Part shown: piece after piece, positions 1 through 8,575 of the stretch
How the letters are laid out: every line of letters begins with the position of its first letter
Numbering within the stretch: position 1 is the first letter of the stretch
Assembly: GCF_002849655.1 (NCBI RefSeq)
Contig: NZ_PDNW01000010.1
Location: forward strand, 1 to 64,000
Direction of reading: 5' to 3'
Source of the DNA: Pollutimonas subterranea
Lineage (GTDB): Bacteria > Pseudomonadota > Gammaproteobacteria > Burkholderiales > Burkholderiaceae_B
Length of the DNA: 64,000 bases
Translations under genes and position numbers: made by a program
The notes under the pieces: generated by a model
The model's database searches: none
The model's input: only the letters and a program-made list of their open reading frames with translations
Told to the model about the DNA's origin: nothing

Positions 1-63
1 GCCGGCTTCGGCTTGTTTGAGGATCGCCATGATCTGGCTGTCGGTAAATCGGGATTGCTTCAT
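1..63 (-). CDS. IS3-family transposase OrfA, N-terminal fragment (cut by window edge)
   Basis: Read on the minus strand from the ATG at 63, the first 21 codons give MKQSRFTDSQIMAILKQAEA followed by Gly. This is the typical start of OrfA, the helix-turn-helix subunit of IS3-family (IS407/IS1404-like) transposases, in which OrfA and OrfAB are made by programmed frameshifting. A purine-rich CAAGGAAA ribosome-binding site lies just upstream. The rest of the gene lies outside the window, so intactness of the element cannot be judged. Confidence 0.8.
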   Translation of the reverse strand, partial: MKQSRFTDSQIMAILKQAEAG

Positions 64-125
64 TGCTCGAATTTCCTTGTTGTGGAAATTCTACTTCAGC
101 TCACTGCGGTTCTATGGGGGGATTA
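1..125 (-). mobile_element. IS3-family insertion sequence, terminal fragment
   Basis: The left edge of the window holds one end of an IS3-family element (transposase start plus about 60 bp of leader), read on the minus strand and running off the window. The outer boundary is not fixed; it lies somewhere around 105-132, where the reading frame changes from meaningless to VOC-like. No target-site duplication can be tested because only one end is present. Confidence 0.75.
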
Positions 126-502
126 CCCCGCAGCTTGATCCGGCTATCGATTTTTACTGCAGGGCCCTGTCACTGACTCTGCGTCGCATTATTGATGACG
201 ATGTTGCAGAACTGACCGGTGCGTCTGCGGACATATACCTTTTGCGAACAGAGGCGGACTCCAGGCCAGCAAAGGACCTTGATGATGTACGTCAGTACAG
301 GCGACATTGGACGCCGGTTCACGTTGACTTCGTTGTCGACAATATTGAGCAGGCGGCGAAGCGCGCCATTGATGCGGGAGCTTTGCAGGAAAGCGATTGC
401 ATCGTATGGAGGGGATCACGCTGTATAAGCTTCTCGGATCCGTTTGGCCATGGCTTTTGCTTAATAGAATTTACGGGCGATGGCTACAGTAAAGATGACT
501 GA
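126..502 (+). pseudogene. VOC/glyoxalase-family protein, 5' end removed by IS insertion
   Basis: An open frame running from within the IS end to the TGA at 500-502 turns into a recognisable vicinal-oxygen-chelate fold at about 126. It shows the LDPAIDFYCRAL helix that normally follows the first beta strand, the HVDFVVDNIEQAAKRAIDAGA segment and the DPFGHGFCLIEF strand near the C terminus. The family's first strand and initiator are missing and replaced by IS sequence. The open frame continues into the IS (17-125), but that part does not resemble a protein. I infer that the gene was inactivated by transposition. A substrate cannot be named. Confidence 0.65.
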
Positions 503-546
503 ACCGACGAGTCTCTTTAGTTCTCTTCGCTGATTCATGGTAAAAA

Positions 547-566
547 TACTGTATATTTGAACAGTA
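547..566 (+). promoter_or_regulatory. LexA (SOS) box of imuA
   Basis: TACTGTATATTTGAACAGTA matches the LexA operator consensus (CTGT-N8-ACAG with symmetric TA flanks) at every conserved position and ends 16 bp before the imuA ATG. It places the downstream three-gene cassette under SOS control. Confidence 0.92.
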
Positions 567-582
567 TTTTTACGAGGCGCTC

Positions 583-1296
583 ATGTCCAGTCCCCACATT
601 GCTTCGCCAGAGCGCATTCATCCTTCTCTCTGGCGAGCCTCTCAGCTTTCACGCTCGCCGGGCCGTTGCACGAATACAGGGTATACCCAGCTTTCGGCTG
701 AACTGCCCGGTGGCGGATGGCCGCTGGGTAATTTGATTGAAGTACTGGTGCAGCAGCCCGGCATGGGCGAAATGCAGTTGCTGCGTCCCGCCCTGAACGG
801 CTTAAGCGAGCGATCCGTCATGCTCGTTCAGCCACCGCATCTTCCCCAAACCGCGGCGTGGGCAAGTTGGGGTTGTGCGCCTTCCTCGCTTTTATGGGTC
901 CACGCCCAGCGCGCCGCCGACGCATTATGGGCTGCTGAACAGGTTTTACGTAGCGGTACGTTCGGGGCGCTCCTGCTTTGGCAAGACCGCATGCGCAACC
1001 AGGCCTTGCGCCGACTGCAGCTGGCTGCCCAAGAGGGCGACACCCTTTTCATCGTGGTGCGACCACTGGTTGCGGCAGAACAGTCCTCACCTTCGCCACT
1101 GCGCCTGGCGCTGCAATCCACCCCTCAAGGCCTGGACGTTTCGATCCTGAAGCGGCGGGGAGCCACGCACACCAGGCCCATCAGCCTGCATCTATATCCC
1201 GACACCCGATTTCCCGAGTTTGACCATGCGATTATGGATAGGCGTGCACTTGTCGCACGCGAGCCTGGACACACACTGCCTGAACTGGCGCACTGA
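583..1296 (+). CDS. imuA: Translesion synthesis accessory protein ImuA (SulA/RecA-like)
   Basis: A 237-residue protein of the ImuA family, the RecA/SulA-like accessory factor of the ImuA-ImuB-DnaE2 mutasome that performs error-prone bypass of DNA lesions. The family signature LPGGGWPLGNLIEVL is at residues 41-55, where RecA-like proteins have the segment before the nucleotide site. The start is supported by GAGG seven bases upstream of the ATG and by the LexA box directly before it. The 3' end overlaps imuB by 71 bases, indicating co-translation. Expression should be DNA-damage inducible. Identification rests on sequence and on the cassette order, both of which are strong. Confidence 0.92.
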   Translation: MSSPHIASPERIHPSLWRASQLSRSPGRCTNTGYTQLSAELPGGGWPLGNLIEVLVQQPGMGEMQLLRPALNGLSERSVMLVQPPHLPQTAAWASWGCAPSSLLWVHAQRAADALWAAEQVLRSGTFGALLLWQDRMRNQALRRLQLAAQEGDTLFIVVRPLVAAEQSSPSPLRLALQSTPQGLDVSILKRRGATHTRPISLHLYPDTRFPEFDHAIMDRRALVAREPGHTLPELAH

Positions 1297-2671
1297 GCCC
1301 GCTGTTGTGCTTGAGCGCGACCATGTCAAAGCCGTTACGCCGTCCGCCGCCAGGGCAGGGGTGCGCCCAGGCATGCGTCGCGGCGGTGTCAGCGCGCTAT
1401 GCCCTGCGGCCACGCTGGTTCAATACGACCCTCATACTGAAAAACGTGCACTGGATGAGGTTTCTTTGGCTTTGCTTCAGTACACCCCCGAACTTGCGCT
1501 ATCGCAAGACAATACGCTCTTACTCGATGTCTCGGCCAGCTTGAGCCTGTTCGGTGGTGTGCGGCAGCTCTTTCGACGAGTGCGCCGCACTCTGGAAGGG
1601 CTTGGTTTTTCAGCACGAATTTCCATAGCGCCTACGGCAGGCGCAGCCTGGCTGCTTGCTGCACGGGCTCCCCGGCCAAGGCGGGTGCTGCGGCTATCCA
1701 TGCTGACCAAACGACTGGATGAGTTACCTTGCGCCTCTCTGTCTGCAGCCCTGCCTTATCGCGACTGGCTCGATGGTATCGGCTGTACTACCTTGGGAAC
1801 CTTGCGCGCGTTGCCACGTGCCGGCCTGCAGCGGCGTACCAGCAAGGCCGTGCTCCAGGCCCTGGACGCCGCATACGGCCAGGCGCCCGAACTCTTCGAA
1901 TGGATTGTGGCACCGCCGGAATTTACCGGCCGCATTGATCTGATGGAGCGTATCGAGCACGCCGAAACCATCATGTATGTCGCCCGCCGCCTCATCGAAC
2001 AGCTTTGCGGATGGTTGACGGCCCGGCGGCGCGCCGTTACGCGTGTCGTATTCGAGTTGGGACACGAACGGGGGCGCCACGCCCGTCCGCCCACTGAACT
2101 CGAACTGGCATTGGGTGCGCCTGCCTGGGAAGCCGATCATTTACTTCGGCTTCTTGTCGAGCGCCTGCACAATCTGGAACTGCCCGCACCCGTCATCAGG
2201 GTGGATTTGCATGCGACGGATACAGAAACCATGGCCGCGGTGCCTACCGACTTATTCCCTGATCCCGGCGGTAGTCCCGCTGACCGCCAGCGCCTGATTG
2301 AAGTGCTCGTGGCGCGCCTGGGACGAGACAGCATCCTGCAGCCCAGTCCTGTTGCCGACCATCGTCCCGAAATCGCCAATCGTTGGGTGCCGATCGATGA
2401 AAAGCCTGTTTCCGACGGCTGCATAGATGGCGCGGAGCGGCCCTTTTGGCTGCTTGCCGATCCCGTGCTTTTGCCGGTGAAGAAGCATCGGCCATTCTAT
2501 GGTTCACCGCTGTATATCATCCGGGGCCCCGAGCGTATCGAAGATGGCTGGTGGGCGGGTCTTGCGCTACGTGACTATTATGTGGCACAGGCCGAAAATG
2601 GTGTTCGTTATTGGCTGTATCAAGAACGCGGCGGTGAAACGGGCTGGTTCCTGCATGGCCTGTTTGCCTGA
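1226..2671 (+). CDS. imuB: Y-family DNA polymerase-like protein ImuB
   Basis: A 481-residue ImuB, the non-catalytic Y-family polymerase homologue that bridges ImuA, the beta clamp and DnaE2 during mutagenic translesion synthesis (established for the family). I chose the ATG at 1226 because the protein then begins MRLWIGVHL, the usual family start; an upstream in-frame TTG at 1220 has no better ribosome site. Visible features are the Y-family palm/finger region (LLLDVSASLSLFGG near residues 90-103) and the helix-hairpin-helix region (LDGIGCTTLGTLRALP). The gene overlaps imuA and ends eight bases before dnaE2. Confidence 0.92.
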   Translation: MRLWIGVHLSHASLDTHCLNWRTEPAVVLERDHVKAVTPSAARAGVRPGMRRGGVSALCPAATLVQYDPHTEKRALDEVSLALLQYTPELALSQDNTLLLDVSASLSLFGGVRQLFRRVRRTLEGLGFSARISIAPTAGAAWLLAARAPRPRRVLRLSMLTKRLDELPCASLSAALPYRDWLDGIGCTTLGTLRALPRAGLQRRTSKAVLQALDAAYGQAPELFEWIVAPPEFTGRIDLMERIEHAETIMYVARRLIEQLCGWLTARRRAVTRVVFELGHERGRHARPPTELELALGAPAWEADHLLRLLVERLHNLELPAPVIRVDLHATDTETMAAVPTDLFPDPGGSPADRQRLIEVLVARLGRDSILQPSPVADHRPEIANRWVPIDEKPVSDGCIDGAERPFWLLADPVLLPVKKHRPFYGSPLYIIRGPERIEDGWWAGLALRDYYVAQAENGVRYWLYQERGGETGWFLHGLFA

Positions 2672-2679
2672 TATACATC

Positions 2680-5600
2680 ATGTATACACCATCCATTTTG
2701 CCGCCGTATGTCGAGCTTCATTGCTTGACCAATTACACATTCTTGCGCGGCGCCTCGCACCCTGAAGAACTGGTGGAACGAGCCGCCGAACTCGGCTATA
2801 GCGCAATCGCCATTACTGATGAATGTTCGGTGGCCGGCGTTGTGCGGGCCCATGTCGAAGCCAAAAAACAGAAATTGCCGCTCTTGATTGGGGCCAGCTT
2901 TACACTGCGCAATGCGGCAGGTGATGCCGCTGTGTCGCTGGTCGTGCTGGCTCAAACCCGCCGCGGCTACGGCAACCTGTGTGAATTCATAACCCTGGGA
3001 CGGCGCCGCGCACCCAAAGGAGAGTACCGGCTTTCGCCTTCGGATATCGACAGTCCCGCCGATCCGGATCTTCTTCATTTGAAGGGGCTGCCCGAATGCG
3101 TGGCGCTGCTGGTACCGGAATACGGTGTATCTTTTGAACGGCTGGTTGCGCAAGCTGAATGGGCGGCTGCCACGTTTGCGGGCCGCTGCTGGATGTCGCT
3201 GACGCTCTTGCATCGTGCCCAGGATGATCGCCATAAGGCCGCCGTATTGGCGGCCGCCCGTCATGCCGGCATTCGCGTTGTTGCGGCGGGGCAGGTTGAA
3301 ATGCATCTGAGATCGCGTAAGCCTCTGCACGATACGCTGACGGCCGTGCGGCTTGGAATGCCGGTACAGGAATGCGGCTTTCAGCGTGCACCCAACGCCG
3401 AACACCATCTTCGGGCACGGTTGCGCCTGGCCAATCTTTATCCGCGTGAAGCGCTGGAAGAAACGCTGGAGGTGGCCACGCAATGCCCATTCAACCTCGA
3501 TGAGCTGAAATACGAATACCCGGACGAAATTTGCCCGGAAGGCTTGACACCAAAGGCGTATTTGCGCCAGGAGACCTACTCCGGCGCTCATCGGCGCTTT
3601 CCCAAAGGCATTCCGCTTAACGTCCAGGAGCAGATCGAGCATGAACTGGCGCTTATCGGCGAACTTAAGTATGAGCCATATTTTCTGACGGTCTACGACA
3701 TCGTGAAATTTGCACGCAGTCGTCACATACTCTGCCAGGGTCGCGGTTCAGCCGCCAATAGTGCGGTGTGCTATTGCCTGCACATTACGGAAGTGGATCC
3801 GGCACGGGGGAATAATCTGTTCGAGCGCTTCATCAGCAAAGAGCGGAACGAACCGCCCGATATCGACGTCGACTTCGAGCACCAGCGGCGCGAAGAGGTT
3901 ATTCAGTACATCTACGAGAAATACGGCCGGGACCGCGCCGCACTCACGGCCGTTGTCATTACCTACCGGGTTAAAAGCACCCTCCGTGACACAGGCAAAG
4001 CATTGGGTATCGATCCCATGATCGTCGACGCGGTGGCCAAGTCCTATCATTATTGGGATGGCCGAAGCAATCTGGCCGCGCGCATGGCGGAATGCGGCCT
4101 GGATCCGGATTCCGCCGCCGCCCGGCAGTGGATCATCCTGGCTGAGCGCCTCATGGGGTTTCCCCGGCATTTGTCGCAGCATCCCGGTGGTTTTGTCATA
4201 TCGCGCGGACCCTTGTGCCGCCTGGTTCCCATAGAAAACGCCGCAATGGCGGATCGCAGCGTCGTGCAATGGGATAAAGACGATATCGATGCCGTAGGTC
4301 TTTTGAAAATCGATATCCTTGCGCTGGGCATGCTTAGCGTGATCCGAAGGGCGCTGGAAGCTGTTTCGCAGCGACGAGGCGAACCGTTCGAATTGCAAAG
4401 CATTCCGCCCGAAGACAGCGCCACCTATGACATGATCTGTGAAGCCGACACCATTGGTACTTTCCAGATCGAATCGCGTGCACAAATGACCATGCTGCCG
4501 CGCATGCGTCCGCGTCAATTTTATGATCTGGTCATCGAAGTGGCCATCGTCCGTCCCGGCCCTATTCAGGGCGGCATGGTGCATCCTTATCTACGGCGTC
4601 GGCAAGGCCTGGAAGATGTTGAGTACCCCAGCGGCGAGGTGCGCAAAGCCCTGGAGCGTACCTTGGGCATACCCATTTTCCAGGAACAGGTCATGCAGGT
4701 GGCCATGCTGGCCGCTGGCTTTACCGCCGGCGAAGCCGACGAGCTGCGCCGCTCTATGGCAGCCTGGCGACGCAAGGGCGGGCTGGGTAAGTTCTACGAC
4801 AAGATCATCAACGGCATGATCCGTCGCGGCTACGACAAAGAATTTGCGGAACAGATCTTCAAGCAGATCCAGGGATTCGGGGAATATGGTTTTCCTGAAA
4901 GCCACGCCGCCAGTTTTGCCTTGCTGGCTTATGCAAGCTGTTGGCTCAAGCGCCATGAGCCCGAGGCATTCCTGATGGCGCTTCTGAATAGCCAGCCGAT
5001 GGGTTTTTATTCTCCGTCTGTGTTGGTGCAGGACGCCAGGCGCCACGGCGTGACGGTACTGGCGGTCGACGCAACGATAAGCAATTGGGAAGCGCAGCTT
5101 GAATCAACACTAGAAGATCGCCCGGCCGTGCGGCTGGGTCTGAACCAGCTAAAGGGCATGCATCGGGAAAGTGCCTGGCGCATCGAAGAAGCGCGTGCCG
5201 TGCGACCGTTCGAGTCAGTCGCCGAGATGGCCAGGCGTGCCGACCTGAGCCGGCACGATTTGAATAGCTTGGCTGCCGGCGATGCCTTGCGGGCACTGGC
5301 CGGCCATCGGCGCGCAGCGTTATGGGAATCCGTCGTCAGCACGCCTGAACGCGGCCTGCTGAAAGAGGCACAGATTCATGAGCAGGGCGCGCCACAACTG
5401 CCATTGCTCAGCGAAGGCCAGGCGTTGACCGCAGACTATCGCACCTTGGGCCTGACACTGGGGCGACACCCCTTATCGCTTCTGCGCGACAAGCTGACAG
5501 CAATGCGTTTTTCTTCATCCGCGCAGTTGCGCGAACAGCCCGACCGTCGATTAGTCCGTGCTTGCGGCATAGTCACCGTACGTCAGCGGCCTGGAACATC

Positions 5601-5829
5601 CAAAGGCGTGGTGTTCGTGACGCTGGAAGATGAGGCAGGCAATGTCAATCTGGTGGTCCGGCCGCGAATCATTGAGCGTCAACGGAAAGAGCTTCTGACA
5701 TCACGGCTTCTTGGGGCCTATGGAACCTGGCAGTCTCAAAGCGGCGTGCAGCATCTTATTGTGGGTCACCTGGTCGATTTAACGTCATTATTAGGTGAGC
5801 TGGAAACGTCAAGCAGAGACTTTCATTAA
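2680..5829 (+). CDS. dnaE2: Error-prone DNA polymerase III alpha subunit DnaE2 (ImuC)
   Basis: A 1049-residue C-family polymerase, the catalytic subunit of the ImuABC mutasome, which copies damaged template at the cost of mutation. An N-terminal PHP domain starts at residue 10 (YVELHCLTNYTFLRGAS). The polymerase active-site motif PDIDVD is at residues 393-398 and supplies the metal-binding aspartates. The helix-hairpin-helix/OB-fold region with RACGIVTVRQRPGTSKGVVF lies near the C terminus. The length and the truncated C-terminal region distinguish it from replicative DnaE (about 1160 residues). It follows imuB by eight bases in the same LexA-controlled transcript. Confidence 0.95.
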   Translation: MYTPSILPPYVELHCLTNYTFLRGASHPEELVERAAELGYSAIAITDECSVAGVVRAHVEAKKQKLPLLIGASFTLRNAAGDAAVSLVVLAQTRRGYGNLCEFITLGRRRAPKGEYRLSPSDIDSPADPDLLHLKGLPECVALLVPEYGVSFERLVAQAEWAAATFAGRCWMSLTLLHRAQDDRHKAAVLAAARHAGIRVVAAGQVEMHLRSRKPLHDTLTAVRLGMPVQECGFQRAPNAEHHLRARLRLANLYPREALEETLEVATQCPFNLDELKYEYPDEICPEGLTPKAYLRQETYSGAHRRFPKGIPLNVQEQIEHELALIGELKYEPYFLTVYDIVKFARSRHILCQGRGSAANSAVCYCLHITEVDPARGNNLFERFISKERNEPPDIDVDFEHQRREEVIQYIYEKYGRDRAALTAVVITYRVKSTLRDTGKALGIDPMIVDAVAKSYHYWDGRSNLAARMAECGLDPDSAAARQWIILAERLMGFPRHLSQHPGGFVISRGPLCRLVPIENAAMADRSVVQWDKDDIDAVGLLKIDILALGMLSVIRRALEAVSQRRGEPFELQSIPPEDSATYDMICEADTIGTFQIESRAQMTMLPRMRPRQFYDLVIEVAIVRPGPIQGGMVHPYLRRRQGLEDVEYPSGEVRKALERTLGIPIFQEQVMQVAMLAAGFTAGEADELRRSMAAWRRKGGLGKFYDKIINGMIRRGYDKEFAEQIFKQIQGFGEYGFPESHAASFALLAYASCWLKRHEPEAFLMALLNSQPMGFYSPSVLVQDARRHGVTVLAVDATISNWEAQLESTLEDRPAVRLGLNQLKGMHRESAWRIEEARAVRPFESVAEMARRADLSRHDLNSLAAGDALRALAGHRRAALWESVVSTPERGLLKEAQIHEQGAPQLPLLSEGQALTADYRTLGLTLGRHPLSLLRDKLTAMRFSSSAQLREQPDRRLVRACGIVTVRQRPGTSKGVVFVTLEDEAGNVNLVVRPRIIERQRKELLTSRLLGAYGTWQSQSGVQHLIVGHLVDLTSLLGELETSSRDFH

Positions 5830-5896
5830 CCGGGCAGGGTAGCAAAAAGTGCAGGAAAGCCTATGTTATAAAAGGACCTCATTTCCGGAGAGCGCC

Positions 5897-6160
5897 ATGC
5901 GTCTAGCAATTTTGTTTCCCCTGCTGCTCGTGGCGGCTTGCCAGAGCGGCCCAATGCCTGACACCAGCGACGATCATTGCGGCGCGTCCACGCATCAAAA
6001 CCTTGTTGGTACGCCAGCCTCATCCATCGACCGCTTGCAACTACCCAAGGCCACCCGGATCATTCATCCTGATACGGCCGTCACCCAGGACTATCGCACT
6101 GACCGGCTTAATATCCATGTGAACGAGGCCGGGCAGGTCGAACGGGTGGTATGCGGATAG
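5897..6160 (+). CDS. I78-family peptidase-inhibitor lipoprotein
   Basis: An 87-residue lipoprotein. The signal peptide ends in the lipobox VAAC, with the modified cysteine at residue 15. The mature part carries the Inhibitor I78 hallmark: CGA, then Gln, then LVGTPASSIDRLQLP, then DYRTDRLNIHVNEAG and a terminal VVCG, so two cysteines can form a disulfide. Family members inhibit serine proteases and small periplasmic members are common in betaproteobacteria. The start at 5897 is preferred over one 48 bases upstream because GGAG precedes it and the signal peptide begins there. It stands alone downstream of dnaE2. Confidence 0.85.
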   Translation: MRLAILFPLLLVAACQSGPMPDTSDDHCGASTHQNLVGTPASSIDRLQLPKATRIIHPDTAVTQDYRTDRLNIHVNEAGQVERVVCG

Positions 6161-6169
6161 GGTGGCACG

Positions 6170-6934
6170 TCAGTCATGTCGTTGCATGTCGTTACCCGCG
6201 TCGGTCACCTGTAGCGTCGGCTCGACAACTCCCTTTTGTTGCAGCCATCGCTCAATCAGCCAGCACAGTCCGGCCCATCCGGCACCAATTGTCCATCCCG
6301 CCACGACGTCGGTTGGCCAATGTACGCCCAGGTAAACACGGCTTGCTCCTACCAGCACGGTCAGGAATAGTGCCGAAACCAGGAAAAATGTCCTGAGCCG
6401 CCATGATGTAACGGCACGGCTCAGCAGCGCCGCGAGAGTCAGATAGGTGACCGCCGACATCATGGCGTGGCCACTGGGAAAGCTGGCGGTGTAAACGACC
6501 GCTTCGTGTGGGACCAGGTCAGGCCGGGACCGATCATAAGCAATCTTGAGCAAATTGCTGACCAGCCAGCCACCGCTGATGGCTGCTATGGCAAATAAAG
6601 CCGTGCGCCCGCGATTCAGTAGCAGCAAGTAGACGCAAACGGCTACTGTGATGAGAACCAGCACGCCGATGCCGCCCAGGGCGGTGAAGTCGCGAACCAT
6701 TTCTTCTATCCAGCCAGGCCCGAGCGGATCTGTGTGATCGGCGGGATTGCGCAATGCCAGCAAGATCATTCTGTCGATCTCCATGGTCTCTTGCTCGTTC
6801 ACTTCGTCCGCAAGTTCTAGAAAAGCCCATAGGGCAGCAAAGACCGAAGCGGCAACGATAAGTATCATCAACTCGCGACGTTGAAGCCAGTCGACGCCTT
6901 GCTTGATTACTTCCTTCGGATTTCGCAGCGGCAC
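6170..6934 (-). CDS. PAP2-family membrane phosphatase
   Basis: A 254-residue integral membrane protein of the type 2 phosphatidic acid phosphatase family. All three active-site motifs are present: KIAYDRSRP (residues 130-139), PSGH (153-156) and SRVYLGVHWPTD (198-209, with the nucleophilic histidine). Hydrophobic segments near 22-42, 88-106, 111-127 and 184-220 fit six membrane spans. Such enzymes remove phosphate from lipid phosphates such as undecaprenyl diphosphate or phosphatidic acid; the substrate here is not deducible. The GTG start has AAGGAAAA upstream. The gene is convergent with the I78 gene, with only nine bases between them. Confidence 0.88.
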   Translation of the reverse strand: MPLRNPKEVIKQGVDWLQRRELMILIVAASVFAALWAFLELADEVNEQETMEIDRMILLALRNPADHTDPLGPGWIEEMVRDFTALGGIGVLVLITVAVCVYLLLLNRGRTALFAIAAISGGWLVSNLLKIAYDRSRPDLVPHEAVVYTASFPSGHAMMSAVTYLTLAALLSRAVTSWRLRTFFLVSALFLTVLVGASRVYLGVHWPTDVVAGWTIGAGWAGLCWLIERWLQQKGVVEPTLQVTDAGNDMQRHD

Positions 6935-7023
6935 TCGGTTTTCCTTGCCCGTTGTTAGCAGCGTACGTTCAACAGCATACGCTCAATAGCGGCGGATTCA
7001 TGCGGACCGGACCACGGTAATGA

Positions 7024-7665
7024 TCAGTCGGTTTCGCTGTATGGTGAAAACCGCCCCGTGATTGGGTCGCGGATAAAAAGCAAGCCCGTACCGACGCCGA
7101 AGTAAGCACCGTGCAGCGTAAGTGTTCCGGCTTCCACGGCGTCACGAACAGCGGTAAAGGACATCAGGTTATCAAGGCTGTACTCGACGACGCCCCATTC
7201 AAGTTTCCTGATCCATTCCTGCCGATCGTCGGTGGGGGGGCCAACGCGCTCGGCGACCGGCGCAATCTGCGACATCCATTTTCCGATGAAATCGCGTTGG
7301 CTCAATGGCGCGGCCTGATTGGCATAGGCCGCGACGCCGCCACAGCTTGCATGACCCAGCACCACGATATGCTTGACTTTCAGGGCATTCACGCCAAATT
7401 CGATGGCGGCACTGGTGCCGTGAAATGACGTTTCCGTGTCAGGTTCGCATGGCGGAACTATGTTCGCAATATTGCGTATGACGAATATTTCGCCCGGATC
7501 CGCATCAAAAATCGTTTCCGGGGCGACACGGGAGTCGCCACAGCCGATGACCATGATCTCGGGGTGTTGTCCGGATTTGGCAAGTTCTTCATACCGTTCT
7601 CGTTCGCGAGAAAGGCGTCCATTCAAAAACGACTGGTAACCGGAGGTCAATCTTGATGGGAACAC
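7024..7665 (-). CDS. Beta-class carbonic anhydrase
   Basis: A 213-residue beta-carbonic anhydrase that interconverts carbon dioxide and bicarbonate in the cytoplasm. The zinc ligands are Cys42, His105 and Cys108 (GCGDSR and GHASCGG), and the catalytic Asp44-Arg46 dyad is intact. The GTG start at 7665 is preceded by AAAGGA. Bicarbonate feeds carboxylases and carbamoyl phosphate synthesis. It is a single gene between the PAP2 and metallophosphoesterase genes, with a 358-base upstream spacer-free arrangement on the same strand. Confidence 0.94.
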   Translation of the reverse strand: MFPSRLTSGYQSFLNGRLSRERERYEELAKSGQHPEIMVIGCGDSRVAPETIFDADPGEIFVIRNIANIVPPCEPDTETSFHGTSAAIEFGVNALKVKHIVVLGHASCGGVAAYANQAAPLSQRDFIGKWMSQIAPVAERVGPPTDDRQEWIRKLEWGVVEYSLDNLMSFTAVRDAVEAGTLTLHGAYFGVGTGLLFIRDPITGRFSPYSETD

Positions 7666-7753
7666 TTTTTAGTCCTTTTTATTTGATACTTGAGAATTTT
7701 ACCGTGCGTGCGATCAATGGCCATTGCACCGCGGAAAAATCACGATGCGGCCT

Positions 7754-8575
7754 TCAGGCATTGACGTCAACGAAGTGTTGTATTGCCTTGCTTTCCACCA
7801 TCCCGAACTCGTCCGATCTGTCGTCATAGTCCCAACGTTCGACCACGCAATAGCGGGGCTTGCCTTCGAACGCATGGCGAATGAGATTGACGGAATTGTT
7901 GGAGTCATGGCGAATCCGGGACGACACCGCCGTGCCGGCCTGGACGACCCAGACTTCCCGCTGCGAGTTCACCAGGCGGTCATGCAATCCACAGATAAAG
8001 GGACGATGAATGTGGCCGCCCAATATCAGGTCTACTCCTGCGTCCGCCCACGCGTCGATTGCTGCTTCATGCCCACGCAACAAATGCTCTTGGTCATCGA
8101 CGTGCGTAACATGGACGGGCTGATGTGTGACGACGATGCGCAATTGATGTTGCCCTGCCTGCCGCAAGCGCTGTGCAACCCGTTCGATCTGCGCGGATGA
8201 AACCTCTCCTTCTATATGCCGATAGCGGCGTGTCGTTCGCACGCCGATAACGAGCAGCTCAGGCGTTTCATGGGTTGGCTCAAGCTCGGAACCGAAAACC
8301 TTCCTGTAGCGCCAGTAGGGGTGGAACAGCCGGGTGGCGAGATCAAATAGTGGGATATCGTGATTTCCGGCTATGACAAGCCGGGCAGGGATCGCGAGAC
8401 GGTCCATGAAGGCGCCGGCGGCCGCGAACTCGACCTTACGTGCGCGTTGCGTGATATCGCCCGATAGAATGACCATGTCAGGTGCTTGCGATTGGGCGAG
8501 ACGTTCAAGCGCATTGACTACCAGCGGTCGCTCGGTGCCGAAATGAAGGTCTGAGATATGCAGCACCAAACTCAT
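7754..8575 (-). CDS. Calcineurin-like metallophosphoesterase
   Basis: A 273-residue phosphoesterase of the calcineurin/CpdA-like superfamily. The two-metal motifs are all visible: DLHF (residues 9-12), LSGD (37-40), GNHD (70-73), VTHQPVH and GGHIHRPF. Substrates in this superfamily range from cyclic nucleotides to phospholipids, so the exact reaction is open. The ATG at 8575 gives the expected MSLVLHISDLHFG start and overlaps the stop of the upstream lipid kinase gene in an ATGA arrangement. The pairing suggests coupled translation and a shared role in lipid phosphate metabolism, which is inference. Confidence 0.88.
   Translation of the reverse strand: MSLVLHISDLHFGTERPLVVNALERLAQSQAPDMVILSGDITQRARKVEFAAAGAFMDRLAIPARLVIAGNHDIPLFDLATRLFHPYWRYRKVFGSELEPTHETPELLVIGVRTTRRYRHIEGEVSSAQIERVAQRLRQAGQHQLRIVVTHQPVHVTHVDDQEHLLRGHEAAIDAWADAGVDLILGGHIHRPFICGLHDRLVNSQREVWVVQAGTAVSSRIRHDSNNSVNLIRHAFEGKPRYCVVERWDYDDRSDEFGMVESKAIQHFVDVNA

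Noticed and set aside
17-502. A single intact 161-residue gene
   Set aside because: The first third is the antisense of an IS end; only the part after about 126 resembles a VOC protein.
2620-4584. Long minus-strand open frames (up to 368 codons) under dnaE2
   Set aside because: They lie wholly opposite a clear DnaE2 coding sequence, and their translations have no family resemblance.
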